A stretch of 64,000 bases of DNA, taken from the NCBI RefSeq assembly GCF_947072685.1, contig NZ_CAMTIK010000006.1:50963-114962 (forward strand), in the 5' to 3' direction. Below are positions 25,589-34,092 of this stretch, in pieces. The translations under genes were made by a program, and so were the position numbers. The DNA is from an uncultured Cetobacterium sp. GTDB taxonomy: Bacteria > Fusobacteriota > Fusobacteriia > Fusobacteriales > Fusobacteriaceae. The notes beneath the pieces are model-generated. The model did no database searches, was not told the origin of the DNA, and saw only the letters and a list, made by a program, of their open reading frames with translations. The first letter of the stretch is position 1, and every line of letters begins with the position of its first letter.

Positions 25589-27051
25589 ATATTATAGAAA
25601 TTAGAAGATATTGTGGTTATGAAGGAAGAGGCTTTATTGAAAAATCCAAAATCGTTATAGAAAGAAAGAGGACAGGACAGAAAAAGTCTTTTTTTAGCTC
25701 TAGTACATGCGACATAAAAAAGTCTTTTTTCTTCCTCTAAATCGATAGTATTACCGATACATGTGGGTAAAATACCTTCAAGCAAAAGTGGAATAAAAAC
25801 ATAATCCCACTCTAGACCTTTGGAGCTATGAATTGTTAGAAGCTGAATTTGAGAATTGCTATCAAAAGGTATATGTTTGAAAATATTTTCTAAAAAAGGA
25901 TTGGTAACAATTGAAAAGATTATATTGTTTTTTTTAAATTCTTTTATAATTGATTCCATATGGATATAGTTTCTAAAGAGTATTGCAATTTTACAATTTA
26001 AATCAAAAGATATGAGCTGTTCTATCTCTTTGGTAAGACTATTTAATTCTTCAGAATGATTTCTAAAAATTTTCAAAATAGGTCTATCTAAATCTAAGTT
26101 TTTAGAAATTAACTCCTTTTGAAAAGAGTTCACAAAAGAGTTAGATATTTCATTGCTGAACTGAACAATAGAAGGTGTGCTACGATAGTTTTGTTTTAGA
26201 ATAATCGATTTAACTTTTGGAAAATCATAAGGAAAATTTAAAATATTATTAGGGGTAGTTCCTTTGAAACTGTAGATACTTTGAAAATCATCCCCAACAA
26301 CCATTAAATTGGAGTTAGAAATTTTTTTCAAGATATTAATTTGCAAAAAGTCAGTATCTTGATACTCATCTACCATTATATAATCAAATTTTATAGGAAA
26401 AGATGCTGTATTTAAAAAATCTATAAAAAATTTAATCAAATCATCAAAAGTATATAGATTAGATTTTTTTTTTATGGAATTCAAATCATCAATAAAATTA
26501 TAAATTAAAGTTTGTTCATTTTTTTTAAAGTGTAAAATTTCTTTTTTAAATAATTCGTTCTCATAGGAAGATGTAGAGAGAAGTTTTTTTAAATATTCTT
26601 TGGAGAAAATTTCAGAAACTTCTTTAAAAAACAGACTTTGCCTAGATAGATCGAGGTATTGATCAAGAGTTATGACTTTAAAAGTTTTGTTTTGACTGTA
26701 TTTTTTTAAATTTTTATACGCTAAAGAATGGAAAGTTTCTATATGAATCTCAGTATTTGGAAAGAGAGAGTTGACTCTATTACGAATTTCTTGGATAGCT
26801 TTTCTTGTAAAAGTTAAAATTAAAATTTTTTTAGGAGGTACTCCAAGCTGAAGTAAGAGAAAAGTTCGATAAATAATAATTCTTGTTTTTCCAGAGCCAG
26901 CCCCGGCAATAACTAAATAATTGCCATCCAGATTTGTTGTGGCTATTAATTGCTCGAAATTTAAGTTTCTATTTAATAGATTAAAAAGATTTTTATCGTT
27001 ATTCAGTATTTTTAGATTGATGTTTTGCAGTTGAAGATGTTTTAAAATCAT
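25576..27051 (-). CDS. Compact UvrD/PcrA-like superfamily 1 helicase
   Basis: About 491 residues, clearly shorter than the roughly 720 of UvrD/PcrA. Motifs in order: Q-like LEQLIATTNLDGNYLVIAGAGSGKTR (Walker A AGAGSGKT), TFTRKAIQEIRNRV, VDEYQDTDFLQ (Walker B), GDDFQSIYSFKG, LKQNYRST, and at the C-terminus LLTIHSSKGLEWDYVF and RLFYVACTRAKKRL. All core helicase motifs are present; inserted 1B/2B subdomains seem reduced. A TTG at 27141 is in frame but ATG 27051 has AAGGAG 7 bases upstream and gives the start MILKHLQ. Role in repair or in removing bound proteins is inferred from family. Confidence 0.85.
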   Translation of the reverse strand: MILKHLQLQNINLKILNNDKNLFNLLNRNLNFEQLIATTNLDGNYLVIAGAGSGKTRIIIYRTFLLLQLGVPPKKILILTFTRKAIQEIRNRVNSLFPNTEIHIETFHSLAYKNLKKYSQNKTFKVITLDQYLDLSRQSLFFKEVSEIFSKEYLKKLLSTSSYENELFKKEILHFKKNEQTLIYNFIDDLNSIKKKSNLYTFDDLIKFFIDFLNTASFPIKFDYIMVDEYQDTDFLQINILKKISNSNLMVVGDDFQSIYSFKGTTPNNILNFPYDFPKVKSIILKQNYRSTPSIVQFSNEISNSFVNSFQKELISKNLDLDRPILKIFRNHSEELNSLTKEIEQLISFDLNCKIAILFRNYIHMESIIKEFKKNNIIFSIVTNPFLENIFKHIPFDSNSQIQLLTIHSSKGLEWDYVFIPLLLEGILPTCIGNTIDLEEEKRLFYVACTRAKKRLFLSCPLSFYNDFGFFNKASSFITTISSNFYNIKRE

Positions 27052-27150
27052 AAGTGATCTCCTTGGAAAATTTAATTTGATAGAGTATACCTCTAAAAAA
27101 TTTAAAAATCCAATTTTTTTGGAGTTCGAATAAGTATTCAAAATAAAAAA

Positions 27151-27178
27151 TTAATGGTTAAAAATTAATGGTTAAAAA
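27151..27178. repeat. Two perfect tandem copies of a 14-bp sequence upstream of adhE
   Basis: TTAATGGTTAAAAA occurs at 27151-27164 and again at 27165-27178. It lies about 50 bases upstream of the adhE -10 box, and between the two divergent coding regions. It is a candidate activator or repressor site. Confidence 0.5.
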
Positions 27179-27202
27179 TTTCAAAAATCCACAAAAAAAT
27201 AT

Positions 27203-27231
27203 TTCCAAAAATACTCAGATACAAGTATACT
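27203..27231 (+). promoter_or_regulatory. Probable adhE promoter
   Basis: TATACT at 27226-27231 with the weak -35 TTCCAA at 27203-27208 and a 17-base spacer. The poor -35 together with tandem repeats upstream suggests dependence on an activator (inference). Confidence 0.5.
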
Positions 27232-27270
27232 AGGATTATACAAAAAGAAATATTAGTAGGAGTGATGATT

Positions 27271-29892
27271 ATGACAATTATTAAAACTATAGAGAAAGTA
27301 AGATTGGCACAAAAAGAGTATGCAAAGTTTGATCAAAAGAAAGTGGATGAAATTTTTAGAGAAGCGTCTTTAGCTGCAAATAATGCTAGAATAAAATTGG
27401 CTAAAATGGCAGTAGAAGAAACTAAAATGGGAATAGTAGAAGATAAAGTTATAAAAAATCACTTTGCTTCAGAATATATATATAATTCTTATAAAGATAC
27501 AAAAACTTGTGGAACGATAGAGAGGGATAACTCGTATGGAATAGAAAAAATAGCAGAGCCGATTGGGGTTATTGCTGGAATTGTTCCAACGACAAATCCA
27601 ACATCAACAGCTATTTTTAAAGCTTTATTGGCATTAAAAACTAGAAATGCGATTATTTTCTCACCACATCCAAGAGCTAAAAAATCTACAATAGAAGCTG
27701 CTAAAATAGTTTTAGAGGCAGCTGTAAGAGCAGGAGCTCCCAAAGATATTATAGGTTGGATTGAAGAACCCTCAGTTCAAGCATCAAATGACCTTATGAA
27801 AATGGCTGATTTGATACTTGCAACAGGTGGTCCAGGAATGGTGAAAGCTGCATACTCGTCTGGGACACCAGCGATAGGAGTGGGAGCAGGAAATACACCG
27901 GTAATAATAGATGAAACAGCACATATAAAAATGGCAGTAAACTCTATTTTATTATCTAAGACATTCGATAATGGTGTTATTTGTGCATCAGAACAATCTG
28001 TAATAGTTCCAACTTCAATCTATGAAATTGTAAAAAAAGAGTTTTCAGATAGAAATGCTTATATTTTAAAAGGTGATGAAGTTGATAAAGTTAGAAAAAT
28101 AATAGTTGTTGATGGAAACTTAAACGGAGATATTGTGGGACAATCAGCATTTAAAATAGCTCAAATGGCAGGTGTAGTTGTTCCGGAGAATACAAAAGTT
28201 CTTATAGGGGAAGTGGAATCAGTAGAGTTAGATGAAGCATTCTCGCATGAAAAATTGTCTCCAGTTCTTGCAATGTATAAAGCTCACAGTTTTGAAGAAG
28301 CTTTAAAAAAAGCGGATAGATTGATAGAACTTGGTGGAATGGGACACACATCTGTACTTTATGCTGATGAATTGCTTGCAAAAGATAAAATAGATTTATT
28401 TGGAAAAACAATGAAAACAGGTAGAACATTGATTAATATGCCAGCTGCTCAAGGAGCAATTGGGGATGTATTTAACTTTAAATTGGCGCCATCGCTGACA
28501 TTGGGTTGTGGATCATGGGGAGGAAATGCTGTTTCTGAAAATGTAGGAGTAAAACATCTAATCAATATTAAAACAGTTGCTAAAAGGAGAGAAAATATGC
28601 TTTGGTTTAGAATTCCAGAAAGAGTTTACTTTAAGTTTGGATGTCTTCCAGTAGCATTAGAGGAGTTGAAAGGAAAAAAGAAAGCTGTTATTGTAACAGA
28701 TCAACAGTTGGCAGCATTAGGATATACAGACCACATTACTACAGTGCTAGAAAGCATTGGAGTAGATTTCAGAGTATTTTCAGACGTACAAGCAGATCCG
28801 ACATTGACTGTTGTTGAAAAAGGTGCTGAACTTATGAGAAATTATAATCCAGATGTTGTTATAGCTCTTGGTGGAGGATCAGCAATGGATGCTGCTAAAA
28901 TTATGTGGGTTATGTATGAACATCCAGCTGTAAATTTCAAAGATTTGGCAATGACATTTATGGATATAAGAAAGAGAATTGTAAAATTCCCTAAAATGGG
29001 AGAAAAAGCTGAATTGTGGGCAGTAGCAACATCGGCAGGAACAGGATCAGAAGTGACACCGTTTGCTGTAATAACAGATGATTCAACAGGAGTTAAATAT
29101 CCGTTAGCAGATTATGAAATCACACCAACTGTAGCTATTGTAGATCCTGAACTTATGCTATCAATGCCAGCGGGATTAACAGCAGCATCTGGAATAGATG
29201 TAGTGACTCATGCAATAGAAGCATATGTTTCTATAATGGCGTCTGAATTTACAAATCCTTTAGCTTTAGAGGCTACAAGACTATCTTTTAAATATTTACC
29301 TGAATCAGTAAAAGGAGGAGCAACAGCAATAAAAGCTAAAGAAAAAATGGCAAATGCTTCTTGCATGGCTGGAATGGCTTTTTCAAACGCTTTCTTAGGA
29401 ATATGTCACTCAATGGCTCATAAATTAGGAGCAGCATTCCACATACCACACGGAACAGCTAATGCTTTACTTTTAGATGAAGTTATAAGGTTTAATGCAA
29501 CAGATAGACCAGCTAAAATGGCCGGATTTGCACAATATAAATATCCTCACGCTAAAGAAAGTTATGCTAAATTAGCGGATTATTTAGGATTTACAACTGG
29601 AAAAGAAAGCCCAGAAGAGAAGGCGAAATTACTTAGAAAAAAAATATCGGAGTTAAAAACCGAGATTGGAATAAAGCCAACAATTGCGGATTATGGAATA
29701 ACAGAGCATGAATTTTTATTGAAATTGGATCAAATGGTTGAAGATGCTTTTGATGACCAGTGTACAGGAGCAAACCCAAGATACCCATTGATGAGTGATT
29801 TAAAAGAGATGTATCTAAGAGCTTATTATGGGCCAGAAAAATATATAGATATGCAAAAAAAGAAAGAAAAAACTACAAAAAAATCAAAGTAG
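27271..29892 (+). CDS. adhE: Bifunctional acetaldehyde-CoA / alcohol dehydrogenase
   Basis: AdhE, about 873 residues. The N-terminal half is a CoA-acylating aldehyde dehydrogenase with catalytic cysteine in FDNGVICASEQS and nucleotide-binding ATGGPGMVKAAYSSG. The C-terminal half is an iron-dependent alcohol dehydrogenase with ALGGGSAMDAAKIMW and the histidine metal-binding region CHSMAHKLGAAFHIPHGTANA. It converts acetyl-CoA to ethanol and regenerates two NAD+, central to fermentation; such enzymes assemble into spirosomes. Several starts are in frame (GTG 27262, ATG 27265, ATG 27271); ATG 27271 fits the AGGAG at 27258-27262. Monocistronic, followed by a strong bidirectional terminator. Confidence 0.97.
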   Translation: MTIIKTIEKVRLAQKEYAKFDQKKVDEIFREASLAANNARIKLAKMAVEETKMGIVEDKVIKNHFASEYIYNSYKDTKTCGTIERDNSYGIEKIAEPIGVIAGIVPTTNPTSTAIFKALLALKTRNAIIFSPHPRAKKSTIEAAKIVLEAAVRAGAPKDIIGWIEEPSVQASNDLMKMADLILATGGPGMVKAAYSSGTPAIGVGAGNTPVIIDETAHIKMAVNSILLSKTFDNGVICASEQSVIVPTSIYEIVKKEFSDRNAYILKGDEVDKVRKIIVVDGNLNGDIVGQSAFKIAQMAGVVVPENTKVLIGEVESVELDEAFSHEKLSPVLAMYKAHSFEEALKKADRLIELGGMGHTSVLYADELLAKDKIDLFGKTMKTGRTLINMPAAQGAIGDVFNFKLAPSLTLGCGSWGGNAVSENVGVKHLINIKTVAKRRENMLWFRIPERVYFKFGCLPVALEELKGKKKAVIVTDQQLAALGYTDHITTVLESIGVDFRVFSDVQADPTLTVVEKGAELMRNYNPDVVIALGGGSAMDAAKIMWVMYEHPAVNFKDLAMTFMDIRKRIVKFPKMGEKAELWAVATSAGTGSEVTPFAVITDDSTGVKYPLADYEITPTVAIVDPELMLSMPAGLTAASGIDVVTHAIEAYVSIMASEFTNPLALEATRLSFKYLPESVKGGATAIKAKEKMANASCMAGMAFSNAFLGICHSMAHKLGAAFHIPHGTANALLLDEVIRFNATDRPAKMAGFAQYKYPHAKESYAKLADYLGFTTGKESPEEKAKLLRKKISELKTEIGIKPTIADYGITEHEFLLKLDQMVEDAFDDQCTGANPRYPLMSDLKEMYLRAYYGPEKYIDMQKKKEKTTKKSK

Positions 29893-29930
29893 TTACATTG
29901 AATGAGCCACCTTAATTAAATTTAGTCGTA

Positions 29931-29974
29931 TAAAAAGAACAAAACCTCCCTGCCAGGAGGTTTTGTTCTTTTTA
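29931..29974. terminator. Strong bidirectional terminator, adhE / DUF2147
   Basis: A perfect 19-bp stem: 29931-29949 (ending AAAACCTCC) pairs with 29956-29974 (beginning GGAGGTTTT). T-rich tracts flank it on both strands. Confidence 0.95.
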
Positions 29975-30433
29975 TTTTACTCTTCTCCAAGTTTGCTTTG
30001 AACCAATGAAACCAGACTTATCAATACTTCCCTTAACTGATAAAGTATTGATGTTTTTAAAGGAGATAGAGCAGTGATAAATTTTACCATTTTCTGGATT
30101 ATAGATAAATCCATTCTCGAAAACGTTTTTATCAGGATTGTAAGTGAAATTACTAACGAAATCTATTCCTACAAGTGGTCTTGTTTTTAAAGAGTTGTCA
30201 GGATTGGAAAAATCTAACTTTTCCTTTCCTTCAAATTTATGCCCTTTCTCATATATAGGAATTGTAAGTTGCTTTATCTTACCAAAATATAGGTTGTTTT
30301 CTTTATAGAATTCAACAATTATCTGGTTACCATTTTTTGCTTTCTCGGTAATCCATTTTCCAAGGATGTCATTTTCTGTAGAAAAAGAGAGTGTTGAAAT
30401 GAAAAAAGATAAGAAAAAAATAAGTTTATTCAT
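29972..30433 (-). CDS. DUF2147 exported protein
   Basis: 153 residues with a cleavable signal peptide (MNKLIFFLSFFISTLSFS, cleaved near residue 18) and then a small beta-rich domain. It starts NDILGKWITEKAKNGNQIIVEFY, continues YFGKIKQL and has the LKTRPLVGIDFVSNFTYN and GFIYNPENGKIYHC segments typical of DUF2147. The domain is lipocalin-like in appearance and should be periplasmic; function unknown. ATG 30433 follows AGGAGGA on the minus strand. Convergent with adhE. Confidence 0.85.
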   Translation of the reverse strand: MNKLIFFLSFFISTLSFSTENDILGKWITEKAKNGNQIIVEFYKENNLYFGKIKQLTIPIYEKGHKFEGKEKLDFSNPDNSLKTRPLVGIDFVSNFTYNPDKNVFENGFIYNPENGKIYHCSISFKNINTLSVKGSIDKSGFIGSKQTWRRVK

Positions 30434-30590
30434 GTAGATCCTCCTAAAAAAAATAATAATATTATATTATAACAGGTGTAATATTAAAAATCAATACTGA
30501 AAAAAAAGTACAAAATAAAAATAATTTTTCTTTTTATATTAATAATAAAAAAAATTTATTTTTTAAATGTACTTCATTCATTAAATAAAT

Positions 30591-30619
30591 TTGATTTGTA
30601 CGACATAAAAGGTTATATT
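30591..30619 (+). promoter_or_regulatory. Promoter of the peptide ABC transporter operon
   Basis: TTGATT (30591-30596), 17-base spacer, TATATT (30614-30619). It lies at the end of a 239-base AT-rich gap in which I see no further gene or hairpin. Confidence 0.7.
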
Positions 30620-30672
30620 CTATTAACAATATTAAATTATTAAAACTAAAAAATAAAAATAGGGGGAGCAAA

Positions 30673-32175
30673 ATGAAGAAAAGTTTACTATTAATGAGTG
30701 CTTTAATAACTTTTTTGGGAATGAATTTAGAGGCTAAAGCCGATAAGAATGTTTTGGTTATAGCTCAAGGGGCGGATGCAAAACTTCTAGATCCACATGG
30801 AACAAATGATCAACCATCTTCAAGAGTAGCTGGACAAATTTATGATTCTTTAGTTAAACAGGATTTAAATATGAATATAATACCAGGTCTTGCAGAGAGT
30901 TGGACACAGATTGATGAAACGACAACAGAATTTAAATTGAGAAAAGGTGTAAAGTTTCATAATGGAGAGAATCTTTCAGCTGATGATGTGAAATTCACTT
31001 TGGATAGAATGAAAAATTCACCGGCAGTATCACATATCATCGGAGCGATAGAAAGCGTTGAAGTTGTGGATGACAACACTGTTAGAATAAAAACAACTAA
31101 GCCTTTTGGAGCGTTATTAAGTCATCTTGCACATACAGCTACTTCAATTTTAAATAGAGAGGCCGTTGAAAAAGCGGGTGGAAGTTATGGACAAAATCCG
31201 GTGGGAACAGGACCATATAAATTTGTAAACTGGCAGGCCGGTGATAGAATAACTTTGGTGGCCAATTCAGACTACTATATGGGTAAAGCTCCGACAGAAA
31301 AAGTAATATTTAGAAGTGTTGTAGAAGGAACTAATAGAACTATTGGTTTAGAAACAGGAGAGATTGATATAGCTTATGATTTAGAACCTATAGATAAGAT
31401 GATGGTAGAAGGAAATGACAGTTTAGATTTTGTTGAAGAGCCTTCACTATCTATGACATACTTAGGATTTAATGTGAATAAGGCACCGCTAGATAATAAA
31501 AAAGTGAGACAGGCCATATCTTATGCTATAAATGTACCGGATATAATTGACGCTGCATATCAAGGATCAGCAACAAAAGCAAGTTCACCAATAGGTCCAA
31601 AAGTATTTGGATATAATCCGAATGCAAAATCTTATGAATATAATCCCGAAAAAGCAAAGGAGTTGTTAAAAGAAGCTGGTTTTCCTAATGGAGTTAAATT
31701 GAAAATATGGATAAATGATAATCCAGTGAGAAGAGATATAGCTGTGATTTTACAAGATCAATTAAAGCAAGTTGGAATAGATGTAACAATTGAAACTTTA
31801 GAGTGGGGAGCTTATTTAGAAGGAACAGCTAGAGGAGAACACGATATGTTTATTTTGGGATGGGTTTCTGTAACTGGAGATGCTGATTATGGTTTAGAGC
31901 CTTTATTTAATTCAGCTAACCAAGGTGGTGCAGGGAATAGATCATTCTATTCAAATCCTAAAGTTGATGAACTTTTATCAAAAGCTAAAAACTCAACAAA
32001 TGCGGATGAAAGAAAAAAATATTACTATGAGGTTCAAGAGTTGATTCAGGAGGAAGTACCTGTATTTACGATAGCTTATACATCTCAAAATATCGGAAAG
32101 CAAAAGACTGTAGAAGGATTTAATATGCACCCAGCGGGGCATCATAAAATCTATGGAACTTACAAGACAAAATAA
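30673..32175 (+). CDS. dppA: Peptide ABC transporter, periplasmic substrate-binding protein (family 5)
   Basis: 500 residues. Signal peptide MKKSLLLMSALITFLGMNLEAKA is cleaved before DKNVLV; there is no lipobox cysteine, so this is a free periplasmic protein, as expected in a diderm. SBP_bac_5 features: LDPHGTNDQPSSRVAGQIYDSLV, TEFKLRKGVKFHNGENLSADDVKFTLDRM, NPVGTGPYKFVNW and MTYLGFNVNKAPLDNKKVRQAISYAIN. It delivers di/oligopeptides (or a similar ligand such as glutathione) to the DppBC/DF permease encoded next. Substrate is not proven by sequence. It is first in the operon and separated from dppB by a hairpin. ATG 30673 follows AGGGGGAG. Confidence 0.93.
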   Translation: MKKSLLLMSALITFLGMNLEAKADKNVLVIAQGADAKLLDPHGTNDQPSSRVAGQIYDSLVKQDLNMNIIPGLAESWTQIDETTTEFKLRKGVKFHNGENLSADDVKFTLDRMKNSPAVSHIIGAIESVEVVDDNTVRIKTTKPFGALLSHLAHTATSILNREAVEKAGGSYGQNPVGTGPYKFVNWQAGDRITLVANSDYYMGKAPTEKVIFRSVVEGTNRTIGLETGEIDIAYDLEPIDKMMVEGNDSLDFVEEPSLSMTYLGFNVNKAPLDNKKVRQAISYAINVPDIIDAAYQGSATKASSPIGPKVFGYNPNAKSYEYNPEKAKELLKEAGFPNGVKLKIWINDNPVRRDIAVILQDQLKQVGIDVTIETLEWGAYLEGTARGEHDMFILGWVSVTGDADYGLEPLFNSANQGGAGNRSFYSNPKVDELLSKAKNSTNADERKKYYYEVQELIQEEVPVFTIAYTSQNIGKQKTVEGFNMHPAGHHKIYGTYKTK

Positions 32176-32182
32176 ATTTAAT

Positions 32183-32215
32183 TTAGAGAGGAAGCCAAAA
32201 AGGTTTCCTCTCTAA
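32183..32215 (+). terminator. Intercistronic hairpin between binding protein and permease genes
   Basis: TTAGAGAGGAAGCC (32183-32196) pairs with GGTTTCCTCTCTAA (32202-32215), one G-U pair, loop AAAAA. No T run follows, so it is more likely an mRNA 3'-end stabiliser or partial attenuator that raises dppA levels over the permease genes than a full terminator (inference). Confidence 0.6.
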
Positions 32216-32248
32216 TGTTAAGGGAAGTATAAAAAAGGGGGCTACAGA

Positions 32249-33175
32249 ATGTATAAATATGTAATAAAAAGAATACTATTATTGATTCCGGTTTTATTAG
32301 GAGTATCGTTTTTAGTATTTACAATTATGTCATTTACACCAGGAGATCCAGCACAACTTATTTTGGGAGAAAGTGCACCAAGAGAAGCGGTAGCTCAATT
32401 AAGAATGGAGATGGGATTGAATGATTCATTTTTTGTTCAATACTTCAGGTTTGTGAAAAATGCAGTTGTAGGAGATTTTGGGCAATCATATACAACTGGA
32501 AGAGAAGTTTTTGGAGAAATTTTTTCTAGATTTCCAAATACGTTAATATTGGCAGTTTTAGGAATAATTATAGCTGTTTGCATAGGAATTCCTCTGGGGA
32601 TAATATCGGCGACTAGACAATATACACTTATTGATAGTGTGAGTATGATAGGAGCTTTATTAGGGGTATCAATGCCAGTTTTTTGGTTAGGATTAATGCT
32701 TATATTGACATTTTCTGTTAATTTAAGATGGTTACCTTCTGGAGGGTTTGATGGGTTAAAAAGTTTAATTTTGCCATCGATAACTTTAGGGGTAGGATCT
32801 GCAGCCATAATTACTCGTATGACTCGTTCTTCAATGTTAGAAGTAATAAGACAAGATTATATCAGAACAGCAAGAGCTAAAGGGGTAGCGGAAAAAGTAG
32901 TGATAAATAGACATGCATTAAAAAATGCTTTGATACCTGTAATAACAGTTGTTGGACTTCAGTTTGGAGGACTTCTAGGTGGAGCTGTTTTAACAGAATC
33001 GGTTTATTCGTGGCCTGGGGTAGGAAGAATGATGGTAGATGCTATCAGACAAAAGGATACACCTACAGTTTTAGCGTCTGTACTCTTCTTGGCAGTGACA
33101 TTTAGTATTGTAAATCTAGCAGTAGATATATTGTATGCTTATGTTGATCCGAGAATAAAATCGCAATACAAATAG
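32249..33175 (+). CDS. dppB: Peptide ABC transporter permease (DppB/OppB)
   Basis: 308 residues, six membrane helices. N-terminal KYVIKRILLLIPVLLGVSFLVF and FTPGDPAQLILGE are typical of DppB. The cytoplasmic coupling (EAA) loop is IRTARAKGVAEKVVINRHALKNALIPVIT, and the end IVNLAVDILYAYVDPRIK is characteristic. It forms the transmembrane pore with DppC. ATG 32249 follows AAAAGGGGG. Confidence 0.95.
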   Translation: MYKYVIKRILLLIPVLLGVSFLVFTIMSFTPGDPAQLILGESAPREAVAQLRMEMGLNDSFFVQYFRFVKNAVVGDFGQSYTTGREVFGEIFSRFPNTLILAVLGIIIAVCIGIPLGIISATRQYTLIDSVSMIGALLGVSMPVFWLGLMLILTFSVNLRWLPSGGFDGLKSLILPSITLGVGSAAIITRMTRSSMLEVIRQDYIRTARAKGVAEKVVINRHALKNALIPVITVVGLQFGGLLGGAVLTESVYSWPGVGRMMVDAIRQKDTPTVLASVLFLAVTFSIVNLAVDILYAYVDPRIKSQYK

Positions 33176-33188
33176 AGGGGTGAATGTC

Positions 33189-34070
33189 GTGTCTACAGTA
33201 AAAAATGAAAATATTGGAAAGAAAAGAAGCCAAATGGCAGAACTTTGGAAAAATTTAAAAAAGAATAAGATGGCCATTTTCGGTTTAGGAATACTTGTAG
33301 TTATAATATTATTGGCAGTGTTTGCTGATCAAATAGCAAATTATGACCAAGTTGTAATAAAACAAAATCTAAAATTTAGATTAAAACCACCATCGGCACA
33401 ACACTGGTTAGGAACAGATGAATTTGGAAGAGATATTTTTGCAAGACTTATACATGGTGCAAGAGTGTCTTTAAAGGTTGGAGTTTTAGCAGTGGGAATT
33501 GCAGTAGTAATAGGTGGGTTTTTAGGTGCAATAGCGGGTTATTATGGTGGGAAGTTAGATAATATAATTATGAGGATAATGGATATTTTCTTAGCTGTAC
33601 CGAGTATCCTTCTAGCGATAGCGATTGTCTCTGCATTGGGACCAAATTTAGTGAATTTAATGGTTGCAATAAGTATTTCATCAATACCAAGATACGCTAG
33701 AATAGTAAGAGCTTCAGTTTTATCAATAAGAGACCAAGAGTTTGTGGAGGCAGCAAAAGCAATCGGAGCTAGTGATGCTAGAATAATATTGAGACATATA
33801 ATACCGAATTCTCTTGCGCCGGTAATTGTTCAGGGAACTTTAGGTGTGGCTGGTGCGATTTTATCAACCGCGGGATTAAGTTTTATTGGTCTTGGAATCC
33901 AACCGCCTGCTCCAGAATGGGGATCGATGCTTTCAGGTGGAAGACAGTATTTAAGATATGCTTGGTGGGTTACAACTTTTCCAGGAGTTTCAATAATGAT
34001 AACTATACTTTCATTGAATCTTTTAGGGGATGGACTTAGAGATGCATTAGATCCAAGATTAAAACAATAA
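33189..34070 (+). CDS. dppC: Peptide ABC transporter permease (DppC/OppC)
   Basis: About 293 residues with an N-terminal cytoplasmic tail (LWKNLKKNKMAIFGLGILVV), the HWLGTDEFGRDIFARLIHGARVSL segment and the EAA loop FVEAAKAIGASDARIILRHIIPNSLAPVIV, ending LNLLGDGLRDALDPRLKQ; all are classic DppC features. GTG 33180 is in frame but overlaps the ribosome site AGAGGGG; GTG 33189 is better spaced. The gap from dppB is about a dozen bases. Confidence 0.94.
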   Translation: MSTVKNENIGKKRSQMAELWKNLKKNKMAIFGLGILVVIILLAVFADQIANYDQVVIKQNLKFRLKPPSAQHWLGTDEFGRDIFARLIHGARVSLKVGVLAVGIAVVIGGFLGAIAGYYGGKLDNIIMRIMDIFLAVPSILLAIAIVSALGPNLVNLMVAISISSIPRYARIVRASVLSIRDQEFVEAAKAIGASDARIILRHIIPNSLAPVIVQGTLGVAGAILSTAGLSFIGLGIQPPAPEWGSMLSGGRQYLRYAWWVTTFPGVSIMITILSLNLLGDGLRDALDPRLKQ

Positions 34071-34092
34071 TTTACTTTGGGGAGAGGACGCT

